A stretch of DNA of 64,000 nt, from the NCBI GenBank assembly GCA_018242585.1, contig JAFEBQ010000019.1:66462-130461 (forward strand), in the 5' to 3' direction. Every line of letters starts with the position of its first letter. The first letter of the stretch is position 1. Made by a program: the position numbers and the translations under genes. The notes beneath the pieces were generated by a model. That model worked only from the letters and a program-made list of their open reading frames with translations. It searched no databases and was not told the DNA's origin. Shown in pieces: positions 40,002 through 49,956 of the stretch. The stretch comes from Planctomycetota bacterium. GTDB lineage: Bacteria; Planctomycetota; Planctomycetia; Pirellulales; PNKZ01.

Positions 40002-40553
40002 TCATTCCCCGGCGTTGCCAGGCAGGGGCGGAATTCTGACATTCGAGCCCCAGTCGTTCAAATAATGTCCGTCTTTGACCCACCGATGAAAGGTTGACCA
40101 AGGCCAGTCTTTCACGCTCGATACGAGTCCATGTTTTACTGGGTTGAAGTGGATGTAATCGAAATGAGCTTCGAGATCGACTTCATCGCGGATCGCGTGT
40201 TCCCAGAAACGGCGCTGCCAAACACCGCGGCGTCGTTCGCGATTACGAGCGGTGGACTGCCGTTGTTCTTGGTTGCCAGCCGCAAGCCATGTGCGGGTGA
40301 ATTCGCTCTTGATCAGCGACCATCTTCGAGAATAGTTGGCTTCGTTGTTCGGCAATGACCAAATCGCGTGTAAATGCTCAGGCAACGTCACCATGGCAAT
40401 GATTGTAAACGGGTAACTTCTCTTGCAGCTTCGCAACGACGCGCCCAACAGGGCCACCGATTGGTCGTCGATGAATACCGGTGTCCGACGTTCCGTAACA
40501 ACCGTAAAGAAGTACGTTCCGCCGGGGACGAAATGTCGGAGATACGATGACAT
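40002..40553 (-). CDS. REP-associated tyrosine transposase (RAYT, Y1_Tnp)
   Basis: A 183-residue single-domain transposase of the IS200-like Y1 group that processes REP hairpins. The metal-binding HUH motif is LPEHLHAIWSLP, and the nucleophile Tyr is in FDYIHFNPVKHGLV. Basic residues RRGVWQRRFWEH correspond to the RAYT family RRGxxWQRRFWEH pattern. Full length for the family. It is bracketed by two near-identical REP pairs, the typical arrangement of a RAYT with its substrates. It looks intact. Confidence 0.94.
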   Translation of the reverse strand: MSSYLRHFVPGGTYFFTVVTERRTPVFIDDQSVALLGASLRSCKRSYPFTIIAMVTLPEHLHAIWSLPNNEANYSRRWSLIKSEFTRTWLAAGNQEQRQSTARNRERRRGVWQRRFWEHAIRDEVDLEAHFDYIHFNPVKHGLVSSVKDWPWSTFHRWVKDGHYLNDWGSNVRIPPLPGNAGE

Positions 40554-40612
40554 GCGAGCATCGTAGGTGATTTAAGCGTCCGAACAACATCGCGGATGGC
40601 AGCAATTGGCGC

Positions 40613-40712
40613 CGTAGGTCAGGCCTTGGCCTGACACCAATGTGGCATCCATGGTGACCAGGGCGTCTACATAGTGCCACGCACAACAATGTCAGGCCAA
40701 GGCCTGACCTAC
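40613..40712. repeat. REP pair (BIME) right of the RAYT gene
   Basis: Same structure and nearly the same sequence as 39877-39975, in the same orientation, 60 bp upstream of the RAYT start. A third relative with a different middle is at 54695-54794. Confidence 0.92.
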
Positions 40713-40772
40713 GGCTGACCTACAGCTTGGCGCGAAGCGGCGTGCAACGGACCACGAACCACTGACAACGGA

Positions 40773-40850
40773 CCAAAAAGCAAACCGCCCGGGTGTCTGG
40801 GCTGACGATTGCCGACATAGGTCGGTGGCCAACTCAAACACCCGGGCGGT
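40773..40850 (-). terminator. Long-stem terminator downstream of the HU-like gene
   Basis: Perfect 13-bp arms ACCGCCCGGGTGT (40784-40796) and ACACCCGGGCGGT (40838-40850) enclose a 41-nt loop with its own small hairpin. On the minus strand a T-rich tract (TTGCTTTTTGG) follows. It ends the leftward HU-like transcript. Confidence 0.75.
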
Positions 40851-40943
40851 CACTTGTTCGCTTCGCGGCGCGCGGTCTGCGGTGGTTTGATTACCGACAG
40901 GCCGGATACGTGCGAGACGTTTCGAACGAGAAAGCGCGATTGG

Positions 40944-41285
40944 TTAGACCATCGCCTTCAGGTTCTTCAAGGCGCGAACCTTGACCTGCTGCGACGCCGG
41001 CTTGGCCGGAATGTCGCGGAACTCGCCCGGCTTGAACGGATTTGCCACGTTCTTGCGAGCGGGTTGTGCAGGCTTCTTCTTCTTGGTGATCTTCACCAGG
41101 TTCGGGATGGTGAAGAGGCCGGGACCCTTGGCGCCCATTGCCTTCTTGATTTCGTTGCCCAGTGCTTCGAAGACGGCAGAGACGTCCTTCTTCGCGACAC
41201 CGGTGGCTTCGGCAATGTTAGCCAAAACTTCACTCTTGCTCGGGGCTTTCTTACCCGTCGCACCAGCAGCGGCGGCCTTCGCCAT
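40944..41285 (-). CDS. HU/IHF-like DNA-binding protein
   Basis: A 113-residue histone-like protein. The HU pattern is SKSEVLANIAEATGVAKKDVSAVFEALGNEI (helical body), then a strand region with IPNLVKITKKKKPAQPARK (Lys-rich DNA arm; longer and more basic than typical), and ANPFKPGEFRDIPAKPASQQVKVRALKNLK at the end. An Ala/Lys-rich N-terminal tail precedes it. ATG 41285 is decided by GGAGGAACC 8 bp upstream; the longer frame to 41504 lacks such a site. It may shape the nucleoid, which is unusually condensed in planctomycetes. Confidence 0.9.
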   Translation of the reverse strand: MAKAAAAGATGKKAPSKSEVLANIAEATGVAKKDVSAVFEALGNEIKKAMGAKGPGLFTIPNLVKITKKKKPAQPARKNVANPFKPGEFRDIPAKPASQQVKVRALKNLKAMV

Positions 41286-41763
41286 GATCGTTGGTTCCTC
41301 CCTGCGGGAAATGGGAAATACTAGAAAAACACATGTCCGTCCGCATAACAGACGCGATGATTTAAGTCCGGAAGGCTGGAAAAAGCAACCAGAAAAACCG
41401 TGAAAAGTAGCGGGTTTTCCGGGATTTTTCCCCCTGTCGCGCGCATCTAATGTCGTGCCGTGACGAACCGTTTGGCGTGCCAGCCGCCTGTCCCGCAAGC
41501 CCACGCGAACTGGCTTTCGTGTCGCCCAAGCATAGCACGCGCCACGCGCGGCACGCCGCCACGGGGTCTTGTCTCGCGCCGGTGCGATCGGGGAAATCGG
41601 CCCCGCCAGCGGCGTTTCTTGCCGGTCGTAACGCCTAAGACTAAGATATTGGGCAGACGCTGGTTACAACGATTACGGACAATCACGCACAGCGGCCTCG
41701 CCGAGCCCCCGCTCGGCGGCTCGCACGCGCCGGGGACAACGTCCACGGCGCGAAGTTATCCAC
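41286..41763. other. Intergenic region between HU-like and PQQ-propeller genes
   Basis: 478 bp separating diverging genes, expected to carry both promoters. No operator, repeat or terminator stood out. Confidence 0.55.
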
Positions 41764-44700
41764 ATGCCATTCGACCGGAGCGATGCGGCCATGAGGCGAG
41801 CCCTCCACGACGATCATTCTTGCCCGCGAGGGACGGTTCGCGCGCCGCTTTCCACCCGCCGCCGAGGGGCTTGCACGGGCCACCAGATTTTTTCGTTTTT
41901 TGCCGCGTGGCGGCCGCGGGGCTGGCATTTGGCGCTGACAGTGCTTGCCATTTTAGTCTTGACGGCCGCCGGCGTCTTTTCCGCCGACGAACCCGTCGAA
42001 GAGGCGATCTTCTTCCCGCACGACCGTAGCGCCACCCAACGACTGACCAAGGCGCACGAGCTGATTGCCGAGCGCCGCTTCAGCGAAGCCGTCCGTTTGC
42101 TGGGCGCCATTCTTGGCTCGTCCGAGGATGTGTTCCTTACTCCTAGCAAGGCCGACGCCAGGCAGCGCGACCGCTCGGCGGCGCATCGCAGCTTGAAGTT
42201 CGAGGCCCGCCGGCTGTTGGGCGAGCTGCCCGAGGAAGGACGCGAAGCCTACGAAACCGAGTTCGGCACGCAAGCCGCCGACATGCTCAAGCAAGCCGAG
42301 GATTCCGGCGACGTCGAGTTGCTGGCCACGGCCGCGCGGCGCTTCTTCCATACCCAAGCTGGCTATCAGGCCACGTGGCTGTTGGGAACGGTGCAACTCG
42401 AACAAGGCCGCGCCCACGAAGCGACGGTGCTCTTTTCGCGGCTATTGCATAGCCCGGCCGCCGCCAAGTTCGAGCCGTTGCTGTCGGTGCGGCTGTCGCT
42501 CAGCCTGATGCGCTCGGGCCAGGTGCGCGAAGCGATCGACCGGCTGTTGGCGATCAGCCGCGATCATGCCAACGATTTGTTCTACGTGGCTGGGCAACAA
42601 CGCAAACTGCTCGACTTGCCCGCCGGACGCGCGGGCATCGTGGCCGAGCAATGGACCGATCGCAAGCCGAAAACCGAAGAGCTGGTCGCGCTAGCCTGGC
42701 TGCAAGATGTCGCGCCGGCGCGCGGCCCGCGGAACGCCGGCGCGCGCGGCGACGATGCCAGCGACAACTGGCCGATGTTCCGCGGCTCGGCCTCGCGCAA
42801 TACCGATGTCGTCGCCAGCCGGCCTGTGCTGAATCGGCGCTGGCAAGTGCCAACGGCCAACGATCCGAACCTGGCGCGGATGGCCGATCAACTGTCGCAG
42901 TCGTATCTCGATCAAGAACAGCCGGTGTTGCCGTCGATCCAACCGATCGCCGTGGGCCGCGAGCTGTTCACCCGTTCGACGTTGGGGTTGGTCGCCGTCG
43001 ACGAGCGCTCGGGCAAGCGCGTCTGGACCGGCAATGAGGACGACGCGGCGCGACAGTTCCTGGACACGGCTGGTGAAACATCGGGGCGCGGCGCGCGGCC
43101 GGACGTTGGCAACTGGCTTAACCAGCGTCTGTGGGAAGACGCTGTCTATGGCATGTTGAGCAGCGATGGCGAATCGGTCTTCTGTGTCGAAGACTTGGCG
43201 CCGGACAACGATCGGAGCCTGGGGGGCGTGATCTTCATGCAGCCTGGCCGTCGCGGCATTCGCCCGGGCTTTGTGGCGACTTCGGCCCAGAATCGCCTGG
43301 TGTCCTATCGCATTGCCAGCCAGGGGAAACTCGATTGGGAAGCCGGCGGCCCGCCGGGCGAAGACGAATTGCCGCTGGCCGGGGCGTTTTTCCTGGGGCC
43401 GCCGTTGCCGCTGGACGGTCGGCTGTACGCGCTGGCTGAGATCAAGGGAGAGATTCGACTGTTGGCGCTGCGCACGGTGACCAAGCCGGGAAGCCGTCTG
43501 GCCACGATCGACCTGGAATGGTCCCAGCAGTTGGCGTTGTTGGAGCAAGGGATCACCGACGACCCCGTGCGCCGTCTGGCCGGCGCCATGCCTTCTTATG
43601 CTGACGGCGTGCTGGTCTGTCCGACCAGCGCCGGCGCGGTGATTGGCATCGATGTGACGACCCGCTCGCTGTTGTGGGGTTACCAGTATCGGCGCAACGC
43701 CGACAACACGAACGGCAATCCATTCGCGGTCGCCAACATGCGCCAGCAAATGCCGCCGGCCGAACGCTGGTCCGAAGCCACCGTGCTGATCGCGTCGGGC
43801 GCGGTGCTGGTCACGCCGGTCGAATCGGCCGGGCTGGTCGGCGCTGACGAGTTGTATTGCCTTGATCTGCGAACCGGGCAGTTGCGCTGGAAAACGGGGC
43901 GCGACCACGGGCTGTTCCTCGGCGGCGTCGAGAACGACGAAGTGCTGGTCGTCGGCCGGCACGCGCTCGCCGGTGTGTCGCTGGCCAATGGCGAAACCAG
44001 GTGGACGCTCGAACTGCCGACCGGCGCGCGTCCCAGTGGTCGCGGCTATATGACCGCCGGGGCGTATTGCCTGCCGCTGAGCACGGGTGAAGTGGCGCTG
44101 TTCGACTTGCACACGCACCAGTTGGCGTCGCGCGTTCGTTCGCGCTCGGGGAATGTGCCGGGCAACCTGATCGCGCATCACGGCATGATCCTGTCGCAAA
44201 CGGCCTTGGGATTGGAATGCTTCTTCCAATCGGACGAACTGCGGCGTCACATCGACGAACTGGTCGCCAAGCGCAAGGACGATCCACAAGCCCTGGCGTT
44301 CCAAGGGGAACTGGCCCTCGACGCCGGTCGCGTTGACGAAGGGCTGAAGTTGCTCCGCCGCGCGCACGATCAAGGCCAAGACCCGCGCACGACTCGGGTG
44401 TTGCTCGACGCGTTGCTGTCGAGTCTGAGGACCGATTTCGCCCGGTCGTACGTGATGGCCAAAGAACTCGAACCGATGTTCGTCCAGTCGACCGATCGCG
44501 TGGCGTACCTGTGCGCCATGGCGTCGGGACTGGCCGAGGAAAGTCGCCTGGCCGAGGCGTTTGACTATTGCTTGAAGCTGTCCGATCTGCCGGCGGCTGA
44601 ACGCGGAGTGTTGACACGAATCGAGCCGGGCTGGTCGGTCCATCCCGATCGCTGGGTGCGTACGCAAGTCGCTTTGCTGCGCCAGAAAGCCAACGACGAA

Positions 44701-46632
44701 CAGCGTCAGTCGATGAATCGGGCGCTGCAAGCGCGATTGGACTCGGCCGTGAAGGCCGCCGACCCGGCGGCGCTCCGTTCGTTTATCGACTGTTTCAGCG
44801 AAGAGCCGCTGGCTGACGACGCCCGCTGGGCCTTGGTCACTCGCGGCGGCGACCATGTCAGCGGCCTGGAACTCGAATCGTGGCTGTTGCGGCTGATGGA
44901 GTCGACCCGCGAGCAACATGTGCGCGCCGGCACGGCGCGGCTGGCGCTGCTGTTGAAGCAGGCCCACCGTGTCGAAGACGCCCGACCGCTGGTCGAAACA
45001 CTGCGCGCTTGGGGCGAGGCGGTTTGCTTTGACGGGCGTTCGGCCCGTTCGATCGCCGCCGAGGTCGTGGCCGACGCGCCGTCCCCAACCGCGTGGCCCA
45101 CCGGGCGCGTCCGTAGCGAAACTCCCAAGATCGCCGCGAGCGGCTCGGCTCGCATGCAGCAACCCCTTGAGCTGCGGGGACCACGCGGCTTGTTCTTTGC
45201 CCGCGCCGGCATCGAACTCGATCAACAGCAGCAAACCGTGATCGGCTTTGACGGTTGGGGCAAGGAGCGCTGGCGGGCCTCGCTGGCCGACCCTTCGGGC
45301 AATGTGACCTGGGCGCTGCCGCAACTAACTCACGTGCGTGTGTCGGGGCATCTGGCGCTGGCGTCGATGGGTTTGCAGATGGCGGCCATCGACACCTTGG
45401 GCACCCCTGGCGGCACGGGGCCGCGTGTGCTGTGGCGCGAGGAGCTGGGGGATATTCTGGCAAACCCTTGGCGCAGCGGCAGCGGGGTGATGACCCACCA
45501 GGGGAACTCCAGCCAGTTCATCACCTCCAAGCGCCGCCAGCAGCGCTCGGCCAACATCCTGGGACGTCCGATCGGCGAACTGCGCCTCGTCATGCCTGAC
45601 CTGGTTTGCTTTCAGCGGCAGCGCAACCTGATTGCCGTGCATCCGCTGACCGGCCGTGTGCAGTGGACGCGTCACGGCATCAGCCTGGAAGCGGACATCT
45701 TCAACGATGAACAACGGCTCTACATCACGCAGCCCGACAGTGACGAGCTGCTGGTTCTGCGCGCGACCGACGGGGCCGAGCTGGGGCACCGCCTCATCGC
45801 GCCGACGGCCGAGATCGTGATTGCCGGCCCCAAGCAGGTGGTCTTTCACGAGAGCGACGGCTCGCAAGTCTGGCTGCGGTGCCGCGACCTGTGGGCCGAA
45901 AAAGTGATCTGGGAGCGGAAGCTCAAGCTGAAGGACATCGGTTGCCTGTTCGACGATCGGCTGATCGGCGTACTGGGCCCCGACGGCAAGTTCACGCTTC
46001 TGGCGGCCGACGACGGGCACGTACTGGCGTCGGGCGAAGGGCTCGACAAAGAGAACGTCAACGATCTGTTCTTGTATGAAACGCCGGAGCGCTGGCTGGT
46101 CGTCACGTCACATCCGGCGGCCGCCACCAAGGGAGAATCGTACGAGACGCCGCTGCAGACGCCGTACCCGCCGGTGTTGATCAACGGGCATGTGTATGGC
46201 TTTGATCGCGCGACCGGGAAGCAAGCCTTCGCCACGCCGGTCGAGAATCGGCATCTGATCAATTACCAACCCGCCGACATTCCGGTGTTGATCTTCGCGT
46301 CGCACATCCACCGCCGCTCGGGCCTGGGGAACGTGCCGGCGGTCGGTACGTTTTTGTGCATCGACAAGCGGAACGGCCGCGTGGTGTACAACGACAAGTT
46401 GACGGCGCAGATTCAAGTGTTGATGATCACCGGCGATCCGCAGAAGCACGAAGTGCAACTACGCACGCCCAAGCAGACGATCAAGCTGGCGTGGACCGAC
46501 GAGCCGTGGCCGCCGGCCGAGGAGCCCCAGCCGCCGAAGGAAGATTCGCTGCCCACGCGCGCTGGCCGGGCGCTGGGCAAGGGGTTGCAGAAGTGGATCG
46601 AAGGGATGGCGAACCCGATTTCGCCGTTCTGA
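41764..46632 (+). CDS. Giant PQQ-type beta-propeller membrane/exported protein
   Basis: 1622 residues (or 1613 from the second ATG at 41791). A basic N terminus and one span (WHLALTVLAILVLTAAGVFSA) are followed by a helical TPR-like part (SEAVRLLGAILG; GYQATWLLGTVQLEQGRAHEATVLF). Then comes the PQQ-like propeller starting at NWPMFRGSASRN with blades of the type GIDVTTRSLLWGYQY, ADELYCLDLRTGQLRWKTG and LIAVHPLTGRVQWTRHG. A second helical stretch lies in the middle. The C terminus is acidic and Pro-rich, then basic. Such propellers scaffold protein assembly or bind redox cofactors; here the role is unknown. It precedes the envelope operon. Confidence 0.86.
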   Translation: MPFDRSDAAMRRALHDDHSCPRGTVRAPLSTRRRGACTGHQIFSFFAAWRPRGWHLALTVLAILVLTAAGVFSADEPVEEAIFFPHDRSATQRLTKAHELIAERRFSEAVRLLGAILGSSEDVFLTPSKADARQRDRSAAHRSLKFEARRLLGELPEEGREAYETEFGTQAADMLKQAEDSGDVELLATAARRFFHTQAGYQATWLLGTVQLEQGRAHEATVLFSRLLHSPAAAKFEPLLSVRLSLSLMRSGQVREAIDRLLAISRDHANDLFYVAGQQRKLLDLPAGRAGIVAEQWTDRKPKTEELVALAWLQDVAPARGPRNAGARGDDASDNWPMFRGSASRNTDVVASRPVLNRRWQVPTANDPNLARMADQLSQSYLDQEQPVLPSIQPIAVGRELFTRSTLGLVAVDERSGKRVWTGNEDDAARQFLDTAGETSGRGARPDVGNWLNQRLWEDAVYGMLSSDGESVFCVEDLAPDNDRSLGGVIFMQPGRRGIRPGFVATSAQNRLVSYRIASQGKLDWEAGGPPGEDELPLAGAFFLGPPLPLDGRLYALAEIKGEIRLLALRTVTKPGSRLATIDLEWSQQLALLEQGITDDPVRRLAGAMPSYADGVLVCPTSAGAVIGIDVTTRSLLWGYQYRRNADNTNGNPFAVANMRQQMPPAERWSEATVLIASGAVLVTPVESAGLVGADELYCLDLRTGQLRWKTGRDHGLFLGGVENDEVLVVGRHALAGVSLANGETRWTLELPTGARPSGRGYMTAGAYCLPLSTGEVALFDLHTHQLASRVRSRSGNVPGNLIAHHGMILSQTALGLECFFQSDELRRHIDELVAKRKDDPQALAFQGELALDAGRVDEGLKLLRRAHDQGQDPRTTRVLLDALLSSLRTDFARSYVMAKELEPMFVQSTDRVAYLCAMASGLAEESRLAEAFDYCLKLSDLPAAERGVLTRIEPGWSVHPDRWVRTQVALLRQKANDEQRQSMNRALQARLDSAVKAADPAALRSFIDCFSEEPLADDARWALVTRGGDHVSGLELESWLLRLMESTREQHVRAGTARLALLLKQAHRVEDARPLVETLRAWGEAVCFDGRSARSIAAEVVADAPSPTAWPTGRVRSETPKIAASGSARMQQPLELRGPRGLFFARAGIELDQQQQTVIGFDGWGKERWRASLADPSGNVTWALPQLTHVRVSGHLALASMGLQMAAIDTLGTPGGTGPRVLWREELGDILANPWRSGSGVMTHQGNSSQFITSKRRQQRSANILGRPIGELRLVMPDLVCFQRQRNLIAVHPLTGRVQWTRHGISLEADIFNDEQRLYITQPDSDELLVLRATDGAELGHRLIAPTAEIVIAGPKQVVFHESDGSQVWLRCRDLWAEKVIWERKLKLKDIGCLFDDRLIGVLGPDGKFTLLAADDGHVLASGEGLDKENVNDLFLYETPERWLVVTSHPAAATKGESYETPLQTPYPPVLINGHVYGFDRATGKQAFATPVENRHLINYQPADIPVLIFASHIHRRSGLGNVPAVGTFLCIDKRNGRVVYNDKLTAQIQVLMITGDPQKHEVQLRTPKQTIKLAWTDEPWPPAEEPQPPKEDSLPTRAGRALGKGLQKWIEGMANPISPF

Positions 46633-46816
46633 CCGGTGGAGAAAACCAACCACGACGGCACAACGACACAACGGAGAAGCGGTGGGGGAGTGGGGGAGTA
46701 GAGGGTGGGGGACGAGCGAGAGAGGGGACTAAAGAAAGTAGATGGAAACACGCTTAGCCGTTTAGCAGCGGGGCCATTGGCCCGCGCGCTGCGGCGCCAA
46801 GCGAGAGAATCGAGAG

Positions 46817-47854
46817 ATGACGATGCGTCACGGAATATTGCTAAGTCTATTCATTATTGCGGTCGCCGGCGCGCTCCGCGCCGCCGATGCCCCCGCGCTC
46901 GATGACCCTAAGGCCCAGCGAGCCATTTCGCGCGGGCTCGACTGGCTGGCCAATTCACAATCGCGCTTGGGTCACTGGACCGGCGCCGAGCAACGCTATC
47001 CGACCGCCATGACCGCGCTCGCGGGCACCGCGCTATTGTGCGAAGGCTCGACCACCACGCAAGGCAAGTACTCGGCCAACATCCGCCGCGCGGTCGATTA
47101 CCTGGTCAGTCGCAGCCGGCCCAACGGCCTGATCGGCGACCCAACCAAGGACGATCGTTACACCTACGGTCACGGCTACAGCATGTTGTTCCTCTCGCAA
47201 GTCCTCGGCGAGGAAGAAGACGCCGAGCGGCGCGACACGCTGGTCGATGTCTTGACCCGGGCGGTTCGCTTTACTGGCGAGGCGCAAACTTCCGGCGGCG
47301 GCTGGGGCTATGTCAGCGCCAAGGACGGCAACGGCTTTGACGAAGGCTCGACCACCATTACCCAGGTGCAAGGCTTGCGCGGCTGTCGCAATGCTGGCGT
47401 TCCGGTCCCCAAGGAGATCGTCGATAAGGCGATCGGTTATATTCGTCGCTGCACGTTGCCCGACGGAGGCGTGCAGTACAGCCTGCAGGGGGGCGGCGGC
47501 CGGCCGGCGATTTCGGCCGCGGCCATCGCCTGTCTGTTCAATGCCGGCGACTACGACAGCCAGTACGTCCCCAAGTTGTTGGCGTATTGCCGCAAGCACC
47601 TCGATAATAACAATGTCGGCAACGACAACTTTGGCTACTGGCATTACGCCCATTACTACTATGCCCAAGTCTGCTACCGTGAAGGGGGCGCGACGTGGAC
47701 GACCTATCGGAATAAGATCTACAACAAGATCCTGAACGAGGCCGACGCCGACGGCTCCTGGCCGCAAGGCTACCTGGGGCCCGTGTACACGACGGCCGTG
47801 AACCTGACAATCCTGCAACTAGAAAACGGCGCGTTGCCGATTTATCAGCGGTGA
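46817..47854 (+). CDS. Exported squalene-cyclase/prenyltransferase-like toroid protein
   Basis: A 345-residue protein with a signal peptide (MTMRHGILLSLFIIAVAGALRAADA). The rest is an alpha/alpha toroid of the prenyltransferase/squalene cyclase superfamily: AISRGLDWLANSQSRLGHW, MTALAGTALLCEG, AVDYLVSRSRPNGLIGD, GGGWGYVSAKDGN. The catalytic DxDD motif of squalene cyclases is not evident, so it is probably a binding or scaffold version, common in planctomycete secretomes. Starts 184 bp after the propeller gene. Confidence 0.87.
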   Translation: MTMRHGILLSLFIIAVAGALRAADAPALDDPKAQRAISRGLDWLANSQSRLGHWTGAEQRYPTAMTALAGTALLCEGSTTTQGKYSANIRRAVDYLVSRSRPNGLIGDPTKDDRYTYGHGYSMLFLSQVLGEEEDAERRDTLVDVLTRAVRFTGEAQTSGGGWGYVSAKDGNGFDEGSTTITQVQGLRGCRNAGVPVPKEIVDKAIGYIRRCTLPDGGVQYSLQGGGGRPAISAAAIACLFNAGDYDSQYVPKLLAYCRKHLDNNNVGNDNFGYWHYAHYYYAQVCYREGGATWTTYRNKIYNKILNEADADGSWPQGYLGPVYTTAVNLTILQLENGALPIYQR

Positions 47855-47859
47855 GGAGG

Positions 47860-47985
47860 AAGTTGCTAGTTGCTAGTTCCTAGCGGCTAGTAAAGTTCAA
47901 GGAATGAATGTCTCCCCCTAGCCCCTAACGCCTAGTCTCTAACCCGTCTTTCCTCGCAACTAGCAACCAGCAACTAGCAACTTTT
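47860..47985. repeat. AGTTGCTAGTTGC inverted repeats, copy 2, abutting moxR
   Basis: AAGTTGCTAGTTGCTAGTTCC (about 47860-47880) and GCAACTAGCAACCAGC, continuing to CTTTT (47957-47985), form an inverted pair like that at 34548-34680. The right arm ends at the moxR ATG (47986), so no Shine-Dalgarno is visible for moxR. Confidence 0.72.
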
Positions 47986-49035
47986 ATGACCGACTTTACC
48001 TCGCAAGATTCCTCCGCCATCAAGCGTCTGGCCGCTGCGCGTGAACGCATTGTCACTCAACTGGGCCAGGTGATTGTTGGCCAGGAAGACGTCATCGAAG
48101 AGCTGTTGATCTGTCTGTTCAGCCGCGGGCACTGTCTGTTGGAAGGGGTGCCGGGGTTAGCCAAGACGCTGATGATCAGCACGCTGGCCCGCACGCTCAG
48201 CCTTTCGTTCAGCCGCATTCAGTTCACCCCCGACCTGATGCCGGCCGACATCACCGGCACGGAAGTGATCGAGGAAAACCGCTCGACGGGCATCCGCGAG
48301 TTTCGCTTTCTGGAAGGGCCGTTGTTCGCCAACGTGATTCTGGCCGACGAAATCAATCGCACGCCGCCCAAGACGCAGGCCGCCTTGCTCGAAGCGATGC
48401 AAGAGCGGCAAGTCACGGCCGGCCGCGTGCGCCACGCGCTCGACGATCCGTTCTTCGTCCTGGCGACTCAGAACCCGATCGAACAGGAAGGAACCTATCC
48501 GCTCCCCGAGGCGCAGCAGGACCGGTTCATGTTCAAGGTCTTCGTCCGCTATCCGAGCTTTCAGGACGAGTTCGAGATCGCCCGCCGCACGACCACCACC
48601 CTGCAAGACCAGATCGTGCCGGTGTTGATGGCCGAGGAGATTCTGCAACTCCAACGACTGGTCCGCGAGGTGCCCATCACCGACCACGTGATTCGCTACG
48701 CCCTGTCGCTGGTCCGCCAGACGCGCGTTGGCGAGCCGGGCGTTCCCGACTATGTCGGCGATCAGCTCCACTGGGGCGCCGGCCCGCGCGCGGTCCAGAA
48801 CCTGATCCTCGGCGGCAAGGCCCGGGCCTTGCTGCGCGGCCGCACCCACGTGGCCACCGAAGACATTCAAACGCTGGCCAAGCCGGTCCTCAGGCACCGC
48901 CTGGTGCTGAACTTTGCCGCCGAGAGCGAAGGCGTGACGGCCGACCAGGTGATCGACCGCCTGCTTACGGACACTCCCACCAAGGAAGATGAACTGACGC
49001 GCGATGCACGGTTCCAAACAATATTTGCATCCTGA
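47986..49035 (+). CDS. moxR: MoxR-family AAA+ ATPase
   Basis: A 349-residue AAA+ chaperone-like ATPase. Walker A is EGVPGLAKT, Walker [13 protein letters not shown], then [11 protein letters not shown] and the sensor [26 protein letters not shown] (known MoxR pattern). MoxR proteins activate or assemble membrane complexes with vWA partners. It opens the rightward set of genes and overlaps the start of the DUF58 gene by 32 bp, so coupling is clear. Confidence 0.95.
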   Translation: MTDFTSQDSSAIKRLAAARERIVTQLGQVIVGQEDVIEELLICLFSRGHCLLEGVPGLAKTLMISTLARTLSLSFSRIQFTPDLMPADITGTEVIEENRSTGIREFRFLEGPLFANVILADEINRTPPKTQAALLEAMQERQVTAGRVRHALDDPFFVLATQNPIEQEGTYPLPEAQQDRFMFKVFVRYPSFQDEFEIARRTTTTLQDQIVPVLMAEEILQLQRLVREVPITDHVIRYALSLVRQTRVGEPGVPDYVGDQLHWGAGPRAVQNLILGGKARALLRGRTHVATEDIQTLAKPVLRHRLVLNFAAESEGVTADQVIDRLLTDTPTKEDELTRDARFQTIFAS

Positions 49036-49903
49036 AGCGGTGCAGCGCCTGGCCCGCATGGACATTCGGGCCAAGGTGATCGTCGAAGGGTTCCTCTCCG
49101 GAATTCATCGCAGCCCGTACTTCGGCCAATCGCTCGAATTCATTCAGCACCGTCCTTACGTGCGCGGGGACGATCTGCGCCGCATCGACTGGAAGGTCTG
49201 GGGCCGCCACGATCGACTGGTCATCAAGCAGTACGAAGAAGACGCCAATCTGCGGGCCACGCTGCTGGTCGATGTGAGCAATAGCATGCGCTACGGGCGC
49301 GGACCCCTGCGCAAGTACGACTATGGCGCGACGCTGGCCGTGTCGTTGGCGTATCTGCTGCTGGGCCAGCAAGACGCGGTTGGCTGCATCGCCTTCGACG
49401 CGGCCCAGCGCGCCAAGGTCGAGCCCCGCGCCGCGCGCGGCCACCTGCAAGCCATCATCCAGGCGCTAGAGGTCGCCGAGCCGGCCGACAAGACCGACCT
49501 GGCCCCGCTGCTGCAGGCCGCCGCCGAGCAGTTGCCGCGTCGCGGCCTGATCGTGTTGATCTCCGATTTGTTCGTCGAACGTGCCGGGTTGTTCCGCGGC
49601 CTGGGGATGTTGCGGCAGCGCGGGCACGAAGTGCTGCTGTTCCACATCCTGGACGACGACGAGCTTGAGTTTCCGTTCGACGGGCCGACCCGATTCGAAG
49701 GGCTCGAAACCGCCGACTTGCTCCGCTGCAATCCTCGCGCGCTGCGTCAGGGCTACCTCGAAGCGCTGCAGGCCTACCTCGAGGAGATTCGCCAGGGCTG
49801 CTCGCGAACCGGCGTCGACTACACTCTGGTTCGCACCAGCCAGCCGTTCGACACCTCGCTGGCCGCGATGCTGGCCGTGCGAGCGCGCGGCCGCGCCCGG
49901 TAA
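49004..49903 (+). CDS. DUF58 domain protein
   Basis: A 299-residue cytoplasmic protein. The DUF58 signature is [33 protein letters not shown] (a known pattern), followed by a vWA-like metal site [12 protein letters not shown]58 proteins nearly always pair with MoxR and vWA proteins. ATG 49004 lies within the end of moxR. It probably works as the adaptor between the ATPase and the membrane vWA proteins downstream. Confidence 0.93.
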   Translation: MHGSKQYLHPEAVQRLARMDIRAKVIVEGFLSGIHRSPYFGQSLEFIQHRPYVRGDDLRRIDWKVWGRHDRLVIKQYEEDANLRATLLVDVSNSMRYGRGPLRKYDYGATLAVSLAYLLLGQQDAVGCIAFDAAQRAKVEPRAARGHLQAIIQALEVAEPADKTDLAPLLQAAAEQLPRRGLIVLISDLFVERAGLFRGLGMLRQRGHEVLLFHILDDDELEFPFDGPTRFEGLETADLLRCNPRALRQGYLEALQAYLEEIRQGCSRTGVDYTLVRTSQPFDTSLAAMLAVRARGRAR

Positions 49904-49956
49904 CCGCGCGTCGCGTCATTCCTTTCCGTTCACTTTTAGCAGACGGTATTCGACTT

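Noticed and set aside
40002..40553. RAYT gene as part of an IS200/IS605 insertion sequence
   Set aside because: No tnpB or IS-type ends; flanking sequences are REP pairs, as expected for a domesticated RAYT.
42691..45324. 877-codon leftward open frame
   Set aside because: Fully antisense to the PQQ-propeller gene; composition is Arg/Gln/His-rich without domains.
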